Origin: Rahnella woolbedingensis
GTDB taxonomy: Bacteria; Pseudomonadota; Gammaproteobacteria; Enterobacterales; Enterobacteriaceae
NCBI RefSeq assembly: GCF_003602095.1
Contig: NZ_RAHH01000003.1
Location: 124,001 to 188,000, forward strand
Direction of reading: 5' to 3'
DNA: 64,000 bases
The notes under the pieces are model-generated. The model was not told the origin of the DNA. It searched no databases and saw only the letters and a program-made list of their open reading frames with translations. The position numbers and the translations under genes were made by a program. Below, in pieces: positions 26,114-34,910 of the stretch (position 1 is its first letter; each line of letters begins with the position of its first letter).

Positions 26114-27001
26114 ATGAAAAATAAAATTATTGCAGCAGGCGCTTTGATGGCTTTGTCCTACAGCGCGACCGTGCTCGCTGATGATAGCAAAGGCGAATTT
26201 GTTTCTGACTGGTGGCACCAGAGTGTTAACGTTGTAGGAAGCGCCGACACCCGTTTCGGACCGACGCTGCGTAACGATGTTTACCTTGAATATGAAGCGT
26301 TTGCGCACAAAGACTGGTTTGATTTCTACGGCTATATCGATATTCCTAAAACCTTCGGCGCCGGTAACGGCAACGACACCGGTATCTGGGATAAAAACGG
26401 TTCTCCGATGTTTATGGAAATCGAACCGCGTTTCTCTATCGATAAGCTGACCGGTACTGATCTGAGCTTTGGTCCGTTCAAAGAATGGTATTTCGCTAAC
26501 AACTATATCTACGATATGGGTCCGGACAGCGATAACCGTCAGAACACCTGGTATATGGGTCTGGGCACCGATATCGACACCGGCCTGCCGATGAGCCTGT
26601 CTCTGAACGTGTATGCAAAATACCAGTGGGAAAACTACAGCGCAGCCAACGAAAACAGCTGGGACGGTTACCGTTTCAAAGTGAAATACTTTGTTCCGCT
26701 GACACAGTTGTGGGGCGGCAGCCTGAGCTACATCGGGTTCACCAACTTCGACTGGGGCTCCTCACTGGGTGATGACGATTTCCGTGACCTGAACGGCAAG
26801 AAAGCGCGTTCTAACAACTCCATCGCATCCAGCCATATCCTTGCGCTGAACTATACGCACTGGCATTACTCGTTCGTGGCGCGTTACTTCCACAACGGCG
26901 GCCAATGGGCTGACGGCGCAGAGCTGAACTTCGGCAACGGTAACTTCGACGTGAAGTCCACCGGCTGGGGTTACTACGGCGTGATCGGTTACAGCTTCTG
27001 A
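26114..27001 (+). CDS. tsx: Nucleoside-specific outer membrane channel Tsx
   Basis: A 295-residue precursor of the 12-stranded nucleoside channel. Residues 1-22 are the signal peptide (cleaved near VLA-DDS). The mature protein keeps [77 protein letters not shown] and [18 protein letters not shown] of E. coli Tsx, and ends in GYSF. The ATG at 26114 is preferred over an earlier in-frame start at 26054 because the signal peptide begins there, although its ribosome site is weak. It feeds nucleosides toward salvage enzymes such as XapA. Confidence 0.95.
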   Translation: MKNKIIAAGALMALSYSATVLADDSKGEFVSDWWHQSVNVVGSADTRFGPTLRNDVYLEYEAFAHKDWFDFYGYIDIPKTFGAGNGNDTGIWDKNGSPMFMEIEPRFSIDKLTGTDLSFGPFKEWYFANNYIYDMGPDSDNRQNTWYMGLGTDIDTGLPMSLSLNVYAKYQWENYSAANENSWDGYRFKVKYFVPLTQLWGGSLSYIGFTNFDWGSSLGDDDFRDLNGKKARSNNSIASSHILALNYTHWHYSFVARYFHNGGQWADGAELNFGNGNFDVKSTGWGYYGVIGYSF

Positions 27002-27020
27002 TATCCGAAGCTGACCCGCA

Positions 27021-27049
27021 AAACCCGGCCTGTGCCGGGTTTTTTGTTT
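27021..27049 (+). terminator. Intrinsic terminator after tsx
   Basis: AAACCCGGC (27021-27029) pairs with GCCGGGTTT (27034-27042), and a T-rich tract follows. Confidence 0.88.
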
Positions 27050-27188
27050 TTATTTCCCGGTGCTGAATGAGCCTGTCAGGGACTTTTTTATCTATTGCGC
27101 GAAAAATGTACACAACGGGAGGCGATCCCATCGCGCCGTTGTGGCATAATGCGCGCCAAATCACATTTCCCAATTAAGAGCGAGCGTT

Positions 27189-28784
27189 GTGCTAAGTACT
27201 TACAACATCACCATGCAATTCGGCAGCAAGCCGTTATTTGAAAACATTAACGTGAAATTTGGCGGCGGTAACCGTTATGGCCTGATTGGCGCGAACGGTT
27301 GTGGCAAGTCCACTTTCATGAAGATCCTCGGTGGCGATTTAGTGCCTTCTGGCGGTAACGTCGTGCTTGATCCGAACGAACGTCTGGGTAAATTGCGCCA
27401 GGATCAGTTCGCCTTCGAACAGTTCAGCGTGCTGGACACCGTGATCATGGGCCACACCGAATTGTGGGAAGTGAAGGAAGAGCGCGACCGCATTTACGCG
27501 ATGGCGGAAATGAGCGAAGAAGACGGCTACAAAGTGGCTGATCTGGAAGTCGCTTACGGTGAAATGGACGGCTATAGCGCAGAATCCCGCGCCGGTGAAC
27601 TGCTGCTGGGCGTAGGTATTCCTGTTGAGCAACATTATGGTCCGATGAGCGAAATCGCACCGGGCTTTAAACTGCGTGTGCTTCTGGCGCAGGCGCTGTT
27701 CTCCGATCCGGAAATCCTGCTGCTCGACGAACCGACGAACAACCTGGACATCGATACCATTCGCTGGCTGGAGCAGGTGCTGAACGAACGTAACAGCACC
27801 ATGATCATCATCTCGCATGACCGTCACTTCCTGAACATGGTGTGTACGCACATGGCGGATCTGGACTACGGCGAACTGCGTGTTTATCCGGGCAACTATG
27901 ACGAATACATGACCGCGGCCACGCAGGCTCGTGAACTTCTCAGCGCCAATAACGCCAAGAAGAAAGCGCAGATTGCAGAACTGCAATCTTTCGTCAGCCG
28001 CTTCAGTGCTAACGCCTCCAAATCTAAACAGGCGACTTCCCGTGCCCGTCAGATTGATAAGATTCAGCTCGATGAAATCAAAGCATCCAGCCGCCAGAAC
28101 CCTTACATGCGTTTTGAGCAGGACAAAAAATTGTTCCGTAACGCACTGGAAGTGGAAAAGATCACCAAAGGTTTCGACAACGGTCCGCTGTTTAAAAACC
28201 TGGGTCTGATGCTTGAAGTCGGCGAGAAAGTCGCGATCCTGGGTGCCAACGGTATCGGTAAGTCGACTCTGCTGAAAACGCTGGTCGGCGAGCACGAGCC
28301 GGAAAGCGGTTCAGTGAAGTGGTCTGAAAACTCAAAAATCGGTTACTACGCGCAGGATCACGAATATGAATTCGACGATACCCTGAACGTGTTCGACTGG
28401 ATGAGCCAGTGGAAATCCGAGAAAGACGACGAGCAGGCCGTGCGCGGTGTTCTGGGTCGTCTGCTGTTCGGTCAGGACGATATCAAGAAGAAAGTGAAAG
28501 TGCTTTCCGGTGGTGAGAAAGGTCGCATGTTATTCGGGAAACTGATGATGCAACGTCCAAACATCCTGATTATGGATGAACCAACTAACCACCTTGATAT
28601 GGAATCCATCGAGTCGCTGAACATGGCGCTGGAAATGTATGAAGGTACGCTGATCTTCGTTTCCCACGACCGTGAGTTCGTCAGCTCCCTCGCAACCCGT
28701 ATTCTGGAAATGACCCCAACGCGCGTCATTGATTTCTCCGGCAATTACGAAGATTACTTACGTAGTCAGGGTATCAATAGTTAA
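27189..28784 (+). CDS. ybiT: ABC-F ATPase YbiT
   Basis: A 531-residue cytosolic ABC-F protein with two ATPase domains and no membrane part. Walker A motifs are GANGCGKST (about residue 36) and GANGIGKST (about 355); Walker B parts are [13 protein letters not shown] and [13 protein letters not shown]. The linker between the domains is charged ([38 protein letters not shown]). Near-identity with E. coli YbiT supports orthology. ABC-F proteins act on ribosomes. It starts with GTG, preceded by AAGAGCGAG. The signature loop of the first domain is degenerate ([11 protein letters not shown]), as in E. coli YbiT. Confidence 0.96.
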   Translation: MLSTYNITMQFGSKPLFENINVKFGGGNRYGLIGANGCGKSTFMKILGGDLVPSGGNVVLDPNERLGKLRQDQFAFEQFSVLDTVIMGHTELWEVKEERDRIYAMAEMSEEDGYKVADLEVAYGEMDGYSAESRAGELLLGVGIPVEQHYGPMSEIAPGFKLRVLLAQALFSDPEILLLDEPTNNLDIDTIRWLEQVLNERNSTMIIISHDRHFLNMVCTHMADLDYGELRVYPGNYDEYMTAATQARELLSANNAKKKAQIAELQSFVSRFSANASKSKQATSRARQIDKIQLDEIKASSRQNPYMRFEQDKKLFRNALEVEKITKGFDNGPLFKNLGLMLEVGEKVAILGANGIGKSTLLKTLVGEHEPESGSVKWSENSKIGYYAQDHEYEFDDTLNVFDWMSQWKSEKDDEQAVRGVLGRLLFGQDDIKKKVKVLSGGEKGRMLFGKLMMQRPNILIMDEPTNHLDMESIESLNMALEMYEGTLIFVSHDREFVSSLATRILEMTPTRVIDFSGNYEDYLRSQGINS

Positions 28785-28800
28785 TTATTGCTTTTAGTAT

Positions 28801-28836
28801 AAAGGCCGTAACGGTTAACGTTGCGGCCTTTTTTTA
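28801..28836 (+). terminator. Intrinsic terminator after ybiT
   Basis: AAAGGCCG and CGGCCTTT form the base of a long stem (28801-28831) with an internal AACG/CGTT pairing, followed by seven T. Confidence 0.85.
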
Positions 28837-29034
28837 TGTATTAATAATGATTTTTATATGTGGATATATATTTTTCATTTTATATTGATGAGGTGAATGG
28901 CTTAAATAATATAGCCGGAGAATAAAATAATAGAGCTTGTATTCCAATAAGTGCAGGAACAAACTTATGCCGTAAAGTATTCCATCTGTATTTTTATATC
29001 AATTATCGGTTCGTATAATTTATAAGGGACTAAT

Positions 29035-29514
29035 ATGGCAAACTTAACCTATCTCACCTTAAATGGACAAACACAGGGGCTGATCTCTGGCGGATGTTCT
29101 TCAATGGATTCAATTGGTAATAAAGCGCAAATAGGGCATATCGACCAGATCATGGTCTACAGTATGAAACACACCTTATCCCGTGCACAGAACGTTAATC
29201 ATCACGTCGTAACCCTCCTCAAGCCGATAGATAAATCCACACCCTTGCTGGGAAAAGCCATTTCCGAAAATGAAATCATGACCTGTGATTTAGAACTACA
29301 CCGTATTAACAAAACCGGAATGGGCGAGTGTTATTTCAAGGTGAAGTTAACCGGTGCTCGTGTGACGAATATCGACTTTATTGTGCCGCACAGCATTCTC
29401 GAGAGCGGAGCAGAAGCGCAGGAAAGAGTGAGCTTCAGTTATGAAACGATCACCTGGGAACACTGTATAGCGGGCACCAGCGCTTACAGTTTATGGAATG
29501 AACGCGTTTACTGA
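29035..29514 (+). CDS. hcp: Hcp-family type VI secretion tube protein
   Basis: A 159-residue Hcp protein. It has the Hcp start LTYLTLNGQTQGLISGGCSSMDSIGNKAQ and the mid part HVVTLLKPIDKSTPLLGKAI, with the C-terminal ERVSFSYETITWEH. Hcp hexamers form the inner tube of the type VI secretion system and can carry small effectors in their lumen. AAGGGAC lies before the ATG. No other structural type VI gene is in this window, so this is an orphan or auxiliary hcp. The effector candidate starts 14 bp later in the same direction. The local base composition is more AT-rich than ybiT upstream. Confidence 0.92.
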   Translation: MANLTYLTLNGQTQGLISGGCSSMDSIGNKAQIGHIDQIMVYSMKHTLSRAQNVNHHVVTLLKPIDKSTPLLGKAISENEIMTCDLELHRINKTGMGECYFKVKLTGARVTNIDFIVPHSILESGAEAQERVSFSYETITWEHCIAGTSAYSLWNERVY

Positions 29515-29528
29515 TCAGGGATGATAAA

Positions 29529-30404
29529 ATGACAGAACTCAGAGGTGCGGATTACTGGCGGCGGATGAATGAAGGCCAACGTATTTTGCAGGGAGAAGAA
29601 ACATTCAGTTCTTTCCCGAGCATGAACCCAGTGCAACGGGATATGGCTTTCGCGAATGGCACCTTCATAACCGAAAATCGTTACATCATGTTGCTTACGC
29701 TGGAGGAAGCACGGCAAGTTACCGATGAATTGCTCGGGGATGTAGATGAGTTTTTTTCCTATAATCTAGCTCCCGGTAACATCAAAGATATTCTGGAAGG
29801 CACCAGCAGTATCGGCAAAATGATGACTTTCGAGAATTCCGCGGGAGATATCGCGTTTCGTTTTAAGTCGCTGGGTATCAGAGCAATTGAATACACCTTT
29901 AAGGGTAAGACGTACATCAAAATAACCGGCTATCCAGGGATGCGCCGCATTCTTGAAGGCACCCGATACGCAGTTGACAACCCGCAAATGCTGGAAATGG
30001 GCATCGGGATCCGCGGACTGGGGGGTGCGCTGATTAAAGGCACAAAATTCTGTATTTTTGCTTCGCTCGCCTGGCGAGTCATAGAACTGATTTTTAAATC
30101 CGACTACGACCTGGTCGATTTTCTTGGCGTCATTACGATGGATGCAGCCAAGGCGGTGGTGGCGAGTGTGGTGATCGGGGTCATTGCTGGAGCGTTGACT
30201 TTAGGTAGTGCTCCAGTTGTTCTGATTGCAGGCATTGTCATCATCGCAGGCGTATACCTAAATATCAAATTAAACAAATTAGATGATAAGCAGGGGCTGT
30301 CAGAAAGCTTAAAGGAAAAGCTGCGGTTTGCATTAACAGAGTATAAAAGAATTAATGAGTGGAACTTTATACACTCAGATCCAATGTTTAACTATGCATT
30401 ATAA
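29529..30404 (+). CDS. Putative membrane-acting type VI effector, full-length copy
   Basis: A 291-residue protein I cannot assign to a named family. Residues 1-140 are mixed polar (MTELRGADYWRRMNEGQRIL at the start). Residues about 161-190 and 207-247 are hydrophobic and Gly/Ala-rich (AKAVVASVVIGVIAGALTLG, then VVLIAGIVIIAG), consistent with a membrane hairpin as in pore-forming toxins. The last 45 residues are charged. It directly follows hcp and precedes a hydrophobic DUF1240-like gene, the usual order of effector and immunity. The function is inferred from context and hydropathy only. A second, shorter copy lies downstream. Confidence 0.62.
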   Translation: MTELRGADYWRRMNEGQRILQGEETFSSFPSMNPVQRDMAFANGTFITENRYIMLLTLEEARQVTDELLGDVDEFFSYNLAPGNIKDILEGTSSIGKMMTFENSAGDIAFRFKSLGIRAIEYTFKGKTYIKITGYPGMRRILEGTRYAVDNPQMLEMGIGIRGLGGALIKGTKFCIFASLAWRVIELIFKSDYDLVDFLGVITMDAAKAVVASVVIGVIAGALTLGSAPVVLIAGIVIIAGVYLNIKLNKLDDKQGLSESLKEKLRFALTEYKRINEWNFIHSDPMFNYAL

Positions 30405-30417
30405 ATGGCATATTAAA

Positions 30418-30873
30418 ATGAGAAAAAAATATATTCAGCAATGGCTTATTTTCAAAGGTGCGGCCATTATTATAATGGCCGCTTCGTTATGTTATATTTA
30501 TGGAGTTAATGATTTAGTGGAGACGTTTAATACCAAGTCATTGATTGTTTTGGGTGATACTATTGAATATAGTGGTAAGGTCATAATATGTATTGGTGGA
30601 ATTCCTATGTTCATATGGGTATTCTTTTTTTCATTAAAAATGTTGTTTAAGAAAGGTATCGAACCCTTTAAGAAATATACTACCATAGGTTATATTTGGA
30701 TGGTGATTAGTGTAGAGTGTTTTATTTTGGGTTTTGTTGCATCTTTCATTATTCCCTTTATCTTAATGGTGTCGCCCTATACCTCATGCAATATGGGAAA
30801 GTACAGCAGTTACTACGTGATTAACCCGGATCTGTGCAAAACCATTGTTGCTGATCATTGGATGAAAAAATGA
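30418..30873 (+). CDS. DUF1240-like membrane protein, immunity candidate 1
   Basis: A 151-residue inner-membrane protein with about four membrane helices and the motif SPYTSCNMGKYSSYYVINPDLCKTI near the C-terminus, containing two Cys. I regard it as DUF1240-like from memory of enterobacterial relatives. It starts at 30418, 13 bp after the effector stop, and its own stop overlaps the next gene start (ATGA). A membrane immunity protein is expected next to a membrane-acting effector. Its ribosome site is weak. It is closely related to the second immunity candidate. Confidence 0.68.
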   Translation: MRKKYIQQWLIFKGAAIIIMAASLCYIYGVNDLVETFNTKSLIVLGDTIEYSGKVIICIGGIPMFIWVFFFSLKMLFKKGIEPFKKYTTIGYIWMVISVECFILGFVASFIIPFILMVSPYTSCNMGKYSSYYVINPDLCKTIVADHWMKK

Positions 30874-31373
30874 GAGAACTCAGAGGTGCGGACTACTGGC
30901 GCCGCATTCTTGAAGGCACCCGATACGCAGTTGACAACCCGCAAATGCTGGAAATGGGCATCGGGATCCGCGGACTGGGAAGTGCGCTGATTAAAGGCAC
31001 AAAATTCTGTATTTTTGCTTCGCTCGCCTGGCGAGTCATAGAACTGATTTTTAAATCTGACTATGACCTGGTCGATTTTCTTGGCGACATTACGATGGAT
31101 GCAGCCAAGGCGGTGGTGGCGAGTGTGGTTATCGGGGTTATTGCAGGAGCATTGACTTTAGGTGGTGCTCCAGTGGTTCTGATTGCAGGTTTTGTGATTA
31201 TAGCAGGAATTGTTTTAAATATAGGTCTAAACATATTAGACGATCACCTCGGGTTTTCAGTGGGTCTAAAACAAAAACTATGCAATGCTTTGGCAGACTA
31301 CCAAAGAATAACAGAATGGGACATAAGACATCCAAACCCGTTGTTTAATTATTCATTGGGTAACGAATATTAA
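30870..31373 (+). CDS. Internally deleted second copy of the effector
   Basis: A 167-residue protein. Residues 1-12 match residues 1-12 of the first copy except for one substitution (MRELRGADYWRR). Residue 13 onward then matches from residue 141 of the first copy (ILEGTRYAVDNPQMLEMGIG), so exactly 128 codons are missing, in frame. The shared part is nearly identical for about 95 residues, while the C-terminal 50 residues differ clearly (DHLGFSVGLKQKLCNALADYQRI against DKQGLSESLKEKLRFALTEYKRI). The start overlaps the preceding immunity stop by four bases. It may be an active short toxin or an orphan toxin tip. It keeps an open frame, so I do not call it a pseudogene. Confidence 0.62.
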   Translation: MRELRGADYWRRILEGTRYAVDNPQMLEMGIGIRGLGSALIKGTKFCIFASLAWRVIELIFKSDYDLVDFLGDITMDAAKAVVASVVIGVIAGALTLGGAPVVLIAGFVIIAGIVLNIGLNILDDHLGFSVGLKQKLCNALADYQRITEWDIRHPNPLFNYSLGNEY

Positions 31374-31374
31374 A

Positions 31375-31827
31375 ATGAAAAAAGAAATTCAGCAATGGTT
31401 GATTTTCAAAGCTGCCGCTATTTTTATAATGGCGATATCTGTAGGTTTTATTTATGCGGTTTACTTTTATATGGAAATGGTTAATGTGAAGTCATTAATC
31501 ATTCAGGGTGATATTATAGAGTTTAGTGGTAAAGTCATCATTTGTATGGGTGGAATTCCCATGTTCATTTGGATGTTCTTTTTTGCTTTTAGAATACTGA
31601 TTAAAAAAGGGCCAGGAACGATAAAAACAAAAACTTTTATTGGCTCTGTTTGGGGAGGGATTAGTATTGTGGCATTTTTTGCAGGTTTTATTGCCGCTTT
31701 CGTCATCCCCTTTATCTTAATGGTGTCACCCTATACCTCATGTAATATAGGGAAATATAGCAGTTATTACGTGATTAACCCGGAGCTGTGCAAAACCATC
31801 GTTCCTGACCAATGGGTGATGAAATGA
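31375..31827 (+). CDS. DUF1240-like membrane protein, immunity candidate 2
   Basis: A 150-residue hydrophobic protein with the same plan as candidate 1: KEIQQWLIFKAAAIFIMA at the start, GGIPMFIWMFFF in the middle, and MVSPYTSCNIGKYSSYYVINPELCKTI at the end. It starts two bases after the effector copy stop. The middle region differs most from candidate 1, where the C-terminus of the neighbouring effector also differs. This pattern suits a cognate pair. Confidence 0.68.
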   Translation: MKKEIQQWLIFKAAAIFIMAISVGFIYAVYFYMEMVNVKSLIIQGDIIEFSGKVIICMGGIPMFIWMFFFAFRILIKKGPGTIKTKTFIGSVWGGISIVAFFAGFIAAFVIPFILMVSPYTSCNIGKYSSYYVINPELCKTIVPDQWVMK

Positions 31828-32288
31828 AAGAATACACATTGTTAAAATGGGTTGTTTATAAATTACTCACGGTGTTTTTGGTGTTTGTTTTCTTAGGTTT
31901 ACTCTATTTTGTCATTAACTTTGGAGAGCTCTATCAGGTGCTTTCTTTGTTAAGGCACAAAGATATAATTGTATTTGACCGTGGCAGTATTGCCGCTGTC
32001 GGTGGGATACCGATGCTCATTTACATCTTATTTTTTTCATTGCGTACGCTGTTCTCAAAAGGCTTGGTCGCACCCAAAAAACAGACTGTGCCTGGGAAGG
32101 TTTTAATGGTTTTCAGCATACTTATTTTTGCCTTATCCTATATTGCTATGTTGATAATCCCCTTTGTACTGATGACCTCACCTTACACGCGATGCCATGA
32201 AGAAAAACTCAGCGCTTACTATGTTCTCGACCCGCAACTTTGCACAACTATTACGCCTGAATACTGGCAATCGTATGATGATAAGTAA
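31824..32288 (+). CDS. DUF1240-like membrane protein, orphan immunity candidate 3
   Basis: A 154-residue hydrophobic protein, more divergent than the first two, with YTLLKWVVYKLLTVFLVFVF, AVGGIPMLIYILFFSLRTLFSKG and TSPYTRCHEEKLSAYYVLDPQLCTTI. Its ATG overlaps the stop of candidate 2 (ATGA). There is no effector copy before it. It may protect against an effector made by other strains, or be the remnant of a third effector-immunity unit. Confidence 0.65.
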   Translation: MKEYTLLKWVVYKLLTVFLVFVFLGLLYFVINFGELYQVLSLLRHKDIIVFDRGSIAAVGGIPMLIYILFFSLRTLFSKGLVAPKKQTVPGKVLMVFSILIFALSYIAMLIIPFVLMTSPYTRCHEEKLSAYYVLDPQLCTTITPEYWQSYDDK

Positions 32289-32299
32289 TGTCAGTATTT

Positions 32300-32328
32300 A
32301 ACGGGCGGAGATAAATCGCCCGTTTTTA
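32300..32328 (+). terminator. Intrinsic terminator at the end of the hcp islet
   Basis: AACGGGCG (32300-32307) pairs with CGCCCGTT (32317-32324), followed by a T-tract. It lies 11 bp after the last immunity gene and marks the right end of the islet. Confidence 0.85.
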
Positions 32329-32356
32329 TCCGGGCTTTATAGCGCCTGACGGCCTA

Positions 32357-33118
32357 TCAGCCTTCTCCACACACTTCACAATGCGGGTCTTTCATCAGTT
32401 TCATCTCCCTGAACTGCAGCGTCATGGCGTCGAACATCAGCAGTTTTCCGCGCGGAGTGTCTCCGAATTTTGTCAGCAGCTTGATGGTTTCCATCGCCTG
32501 CAAACTGCCGATGGTGCCGACTAAGGGCGCCATAACTCCGGCTTCAACGCAGGTCAGCGCATTTTCACCAAATAACCGGCTCAGGCAGCGGTAGCAGGGT
32601 TCCTGCGGCTGGTAGGTAAACACGCTGAGCTGGCCTTCCATACGGATGGCCGCGCCGGAAACCAGTGGTTTTTTTTGTGCGAAACATTCACTGTTCAGCT
32701 GATTACGCGTCGTGACATTGTCGGTGCAATCCACCACCACGTCGCAGTCGGCGATAAGCTCGCGCAACAAATCGTCATCCGCTTGTGCATTCACCTGATT
32801 CAGGCGGATATGCGGATTGATTGCCGCCAGCGCTAACGCGGCGGACTCGACTTTCGGTATCCCGATCCGCGCGTCAGTATGCAGCGTCTGGCGTTGCAGG
32901 TTGGAGAGCGATACCGTGTCGAAATCCAGCAGCGTTAACGTGCCGGTGCCTGCCGCCGCCAGATATTGCGCAGCGGCGCAGCCTAAACCCCCCAGCCCGA
33001 CAATCAGCGCATGGCTGGCTTTCAGCTGTTCCTGCGCATCAAAATCAAACCCTTTCAGCACAATCTGGCGGTTATAGCGCAGGGTTTCAGCGTCCGTCAG
33101 TTCCGGCAGCGTCGCCAT
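32357..33118 (-). CDS. moeB: Molybdopterin-synthase adenylyltransferase MoeB
   Basis: A 253-residue ATP-dependent enzyme that adenylates the MoaD C-terminus for molybdopterin synthesis. The nucleotide site is HALIVGLGGLGCAAAQYLAAAGTGTLTLLDFDTVSLSNLQRQTL. Zinc Cys pairs are CYRCLSR and the C-terminal CEVCGE. The downstream gene of moeAB; only two bases separate it from moeA. Relevant here because the periplasmic oxidoreductase needs this cofactor. Confidence 0.96.
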   Translation of the reverse strand: MATLPELTDAETLRYNRQIVLKGFDFDAQEQLKASHALIVGLGGLGCAAAQYLAAAGTGTLTLLDFDTVSLSNLQRQTLHTDARIGIPKVESAALALAAINPHIRLNQVNAQADDDLLRELIADCDVVVDCTDNVTTRNQLNSECFAQKKPLVSGAAIRMEGQLSVFTYQPQEPCYRCLSRLFGENALTCVEAGVMAPLVGTIGSLQAMETIKLLTKFGDTPRGKLLMFDAMTLQFREMKLMKDPHCEVCGEG

Positions 33119-33120
33119 GT

Positions 33121-34362
33121 TCAGCTCCGCAGCAGGGCGTTAAAAGTTTCGACTTCGACGATTTCACCCGCCGATACGCTGTCGCGTTCACGCTCAAGCA
33201 CGATAAAGCAGTTGGCCTGGCTGAATGAGCTGAAGACGTGCGAGCCCTGATGGCCGGTCGTGCGCACTTCCAGCTGACCTTCTGCATTGGTGCTGAAAAT
33301 ACCGCGCTGGAAATCGAGGCGACCGGGCGCTTTTTTCAATGGCGTCACGGCTTTCGCCTTCAGGCGTGGCGGGAACTGCCAGGCACTGTGACCGGAAAGC
33401 TGGGCGATGAATGGCTGAACCAGCTGATAAAACGTCAGCGCAGCGGAAACGGGATTCCCCGGCAAGCCGCAGAACCAGCTGTCTTTGAGTTTTCCGAAGG
33501 CAAACGGTTTGCCCGGTTTCATGGCCAGTTTCCAGAAACCAATTTCGCCCAGTTCATCCAGCATCTGCTTGGTGTAATCCGCCTCACCGACGGAAACACC
33601 ACCGCTGGAAATCACCAGATCAGCAAATTCGTTGGCTTCTTCAAATGCTTTACGCAATGCCTGCGGATCGTCGCGGATAATCCCTAAATCCAGCACTGTA
33701 CAGCCGAGTTGTTCGAGCATCAGGCGCACGGCAAAACGGTTGGTGTCATAGATCTGGCCTTCCTGAAGAGGTGTACCGACAGGCTGAAGCTCATCACCGG
33801 TAGAAAACACGGCGACTTTCAGCGATTTCCAGACCTCCACTTCAGTCACGCCGAGGGATGCCAGCAGCGGTAATTCTGCTGCACCCAGGCGCACGCCCGC
33901 AGGCAAAACGCTGTCACCTTGTTTGATGTCATCGCCGGTCAGGCGGATATTCTGGCCTTGTTCCGCTGTCGCTGTGAAACGGACTCCGGCTTCTGAAACT
34001 TCCGCCTGTTCCTGCATGATGACCACATCGGCACCTGCGGGTACCGGTGCGCCGGTCATGATGCGGATACAGGTTCCGGCAGGCCATTCACCGTGGAAAG
34101 GCGCCCCGGCAAAGGCTTTTCCCGCCACCGGGAAAACAGCACCGTCGCGCTGCTCGTTACTGCGCAGGGCATAACCGTCCATCGCGGAATTATCAAAAGG
34201 CGGGACGAAAATCGGGGAAAGCACCGGTGCGGCGGTAATGCGGCCAGCAGCGGCTGCCAGTGGCAGATATTCGGTATCCTGCGCTGTTTTTTTCGGAACG
34301 TAAGCGCGCATTTTATCCAGCGCTTCCTGAAGTGAGATCAAACCTGCAGTGTTGAATTCCAT
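33121..34362 (-). CDS. moeA: Molybdopterin molybdenumtransferase MoeA
   Basis: A 413-residue enzyme that inserts molybdate into adenylated molybdopterin. Typical parts are [47 protein letters not shown] and [18 protein letters not shown], with [11 protein letters not shown] and [11 protein letters not shown] further on. I use the ATG at 34362; one codon earlier a TTG is also in frame but less likely. First gene of moeAB. Confidence 0.96.
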   Translation of the reverse strand: MEFNTAGLISLQEALDKMRAYVPKKTAQDTEYLPLAAAAGRITAAPVLSPIFVPPFDNSAMDGYALRSNEQRDGAVFPVAGKAFAGAPFHGEWPAGTCIRIMTGAPVPAGADVVIMQEQAEVSEAGVRFTATAEQGQNIRLTGDDIKQGDSVLPAGVRLGAAELPLLASLGVTEVEVWKSLKVAVFSTGDELQPVGTPLQEGQIYDTNRFAVRLMLEQLGCTVLDLGIIRDDPQALRKAFEEANEFADLVISSGGVSVGEADYTKQMLDELGEIGFWKLAMKPGKPFAFGKLKDSWFCGLPGNPVSAALTFYQLVQPFIAQLSGHSAWQFPPRLKAKAVTPLKKAPGRLDFQRGIFSTNAEGQLEVRTTGHQGSHVFSSFSQANCFIVLERERDSVSAGEIVEVETFNALLRS

Positions 34363-34564
34363 CAAAATTCCTTAGTGATTCAGTCCGGCTGCGCGGGCGG
34401 ACTCACCGGCGACGGACGGGAAATTGGAGCATAGGCATAGTATGACAGAGAAACGGGACGAACCAAAAACCGCTGAAGGCGTAAAAACTTCGTGGGGATT
34501 TCTGAAAAATTGAGATCGATCCCAAAATTACGAATGTAACGCGGTTATGATAGTTGCCGTTATT

Positions 34565-34580
34565 TGTGATTTGTGTCACA
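34565..34580 (+). promoter_or_regulatory. CRP-type site before the short DeoR-like gene
   Basis: TGTGA-N6-TCACA is a perfect core match. It ends 27 bp before the GTG start of the short DeoR-like gene, and a TATATA at 34590-34595 could be the -10 box. At that position CRP would cover the -35 region and more likely repress. It may instead act on divergent moeA, about 200 bp away. Confidence 0.6.
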
Positions 34581-34607
34581 TATCTGTCATATATACAGGA
34601 ATAACCG

Positions 34608-34841
34608 GTGCTTAAAAAAAATCGCCATCAGGCCATCCTTCAGTTGGTAGAACAACATGAAGTGTTACAGGTTAGCGAACTGGCACAATCGCTGGATGTG
34701 AGTCTCGAAACGATCCGTCGTGATCTGAGTGAAATGCAGGACAAGGGTCTGATCCTGCGCCGGCACGGACGTGCGCGTCGTCTGGCCGCTCAGCCTGAAA
34801 CATCCTGGCTAAACAGTTTGCAGCGCTGCCCGCAGCTTTAA
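34608..34841 (+). CDS. Stand-alone DeoR-type DNA-binding protein, short
   Basis: A 77-residue protein that has the DeoR winged helix (RHQAILQLVEQHEVLQVSELAQSLDVSLETIRRDLSEMQDKGLILRRHGRARR) and almost nothing else. Full DeoR proteins have about 250 residues with a sugar-phosphate-sensing domain. Here the frame ends 20 residues after the wing, and a terminator follows within 25 bp, so it looks complete in its present form. It starts with GTG with ACAGGA upstream. It may be a domain-only regulator or an old truncation; no downstream C-terminal remnant is visible. Confidence 0.7.
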   Translation: MLKKNRHQAILQLVEQHEVLQVSELAQSLDVSLETIRRDLSEMQDKGLILRRHGRARRLAAQPETSWLNSLQRCPQL

Positions 34842-34858
34842 AGGCGCAGCCATATAAG

Positions 34859-34892
34859 AAAAGGGAAGGCTCCTCCGAGTCTTCCCTTTTTT
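34859..34892. terminator. Bidirectional terminator between the short DeoR-like gene and a transporter gene
   Basis: AAAAGGGAAG (34859-34868) pairs with CTTCCCTTTT (34881-34890), extended by GCTC/GAGT. T-runs occur on both strands. The genes on each side converge here. Confidence 0.87.
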
Positions 34893-34910
34893 ATGGTTAC
34901 AGGTCGGTTA

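Noticed and set aside
27339-28295. Long open frame opposite ybiT
   Set aside because: Antisense to a highly conserved gene; no family likeness.
30870-31373. Second effector copy as a simple pseudogene
   Set aside because: The frame is open, has a coupled start and a following immunity candidate, and its C-terminus has diverged; a plain remnant would not explain this.
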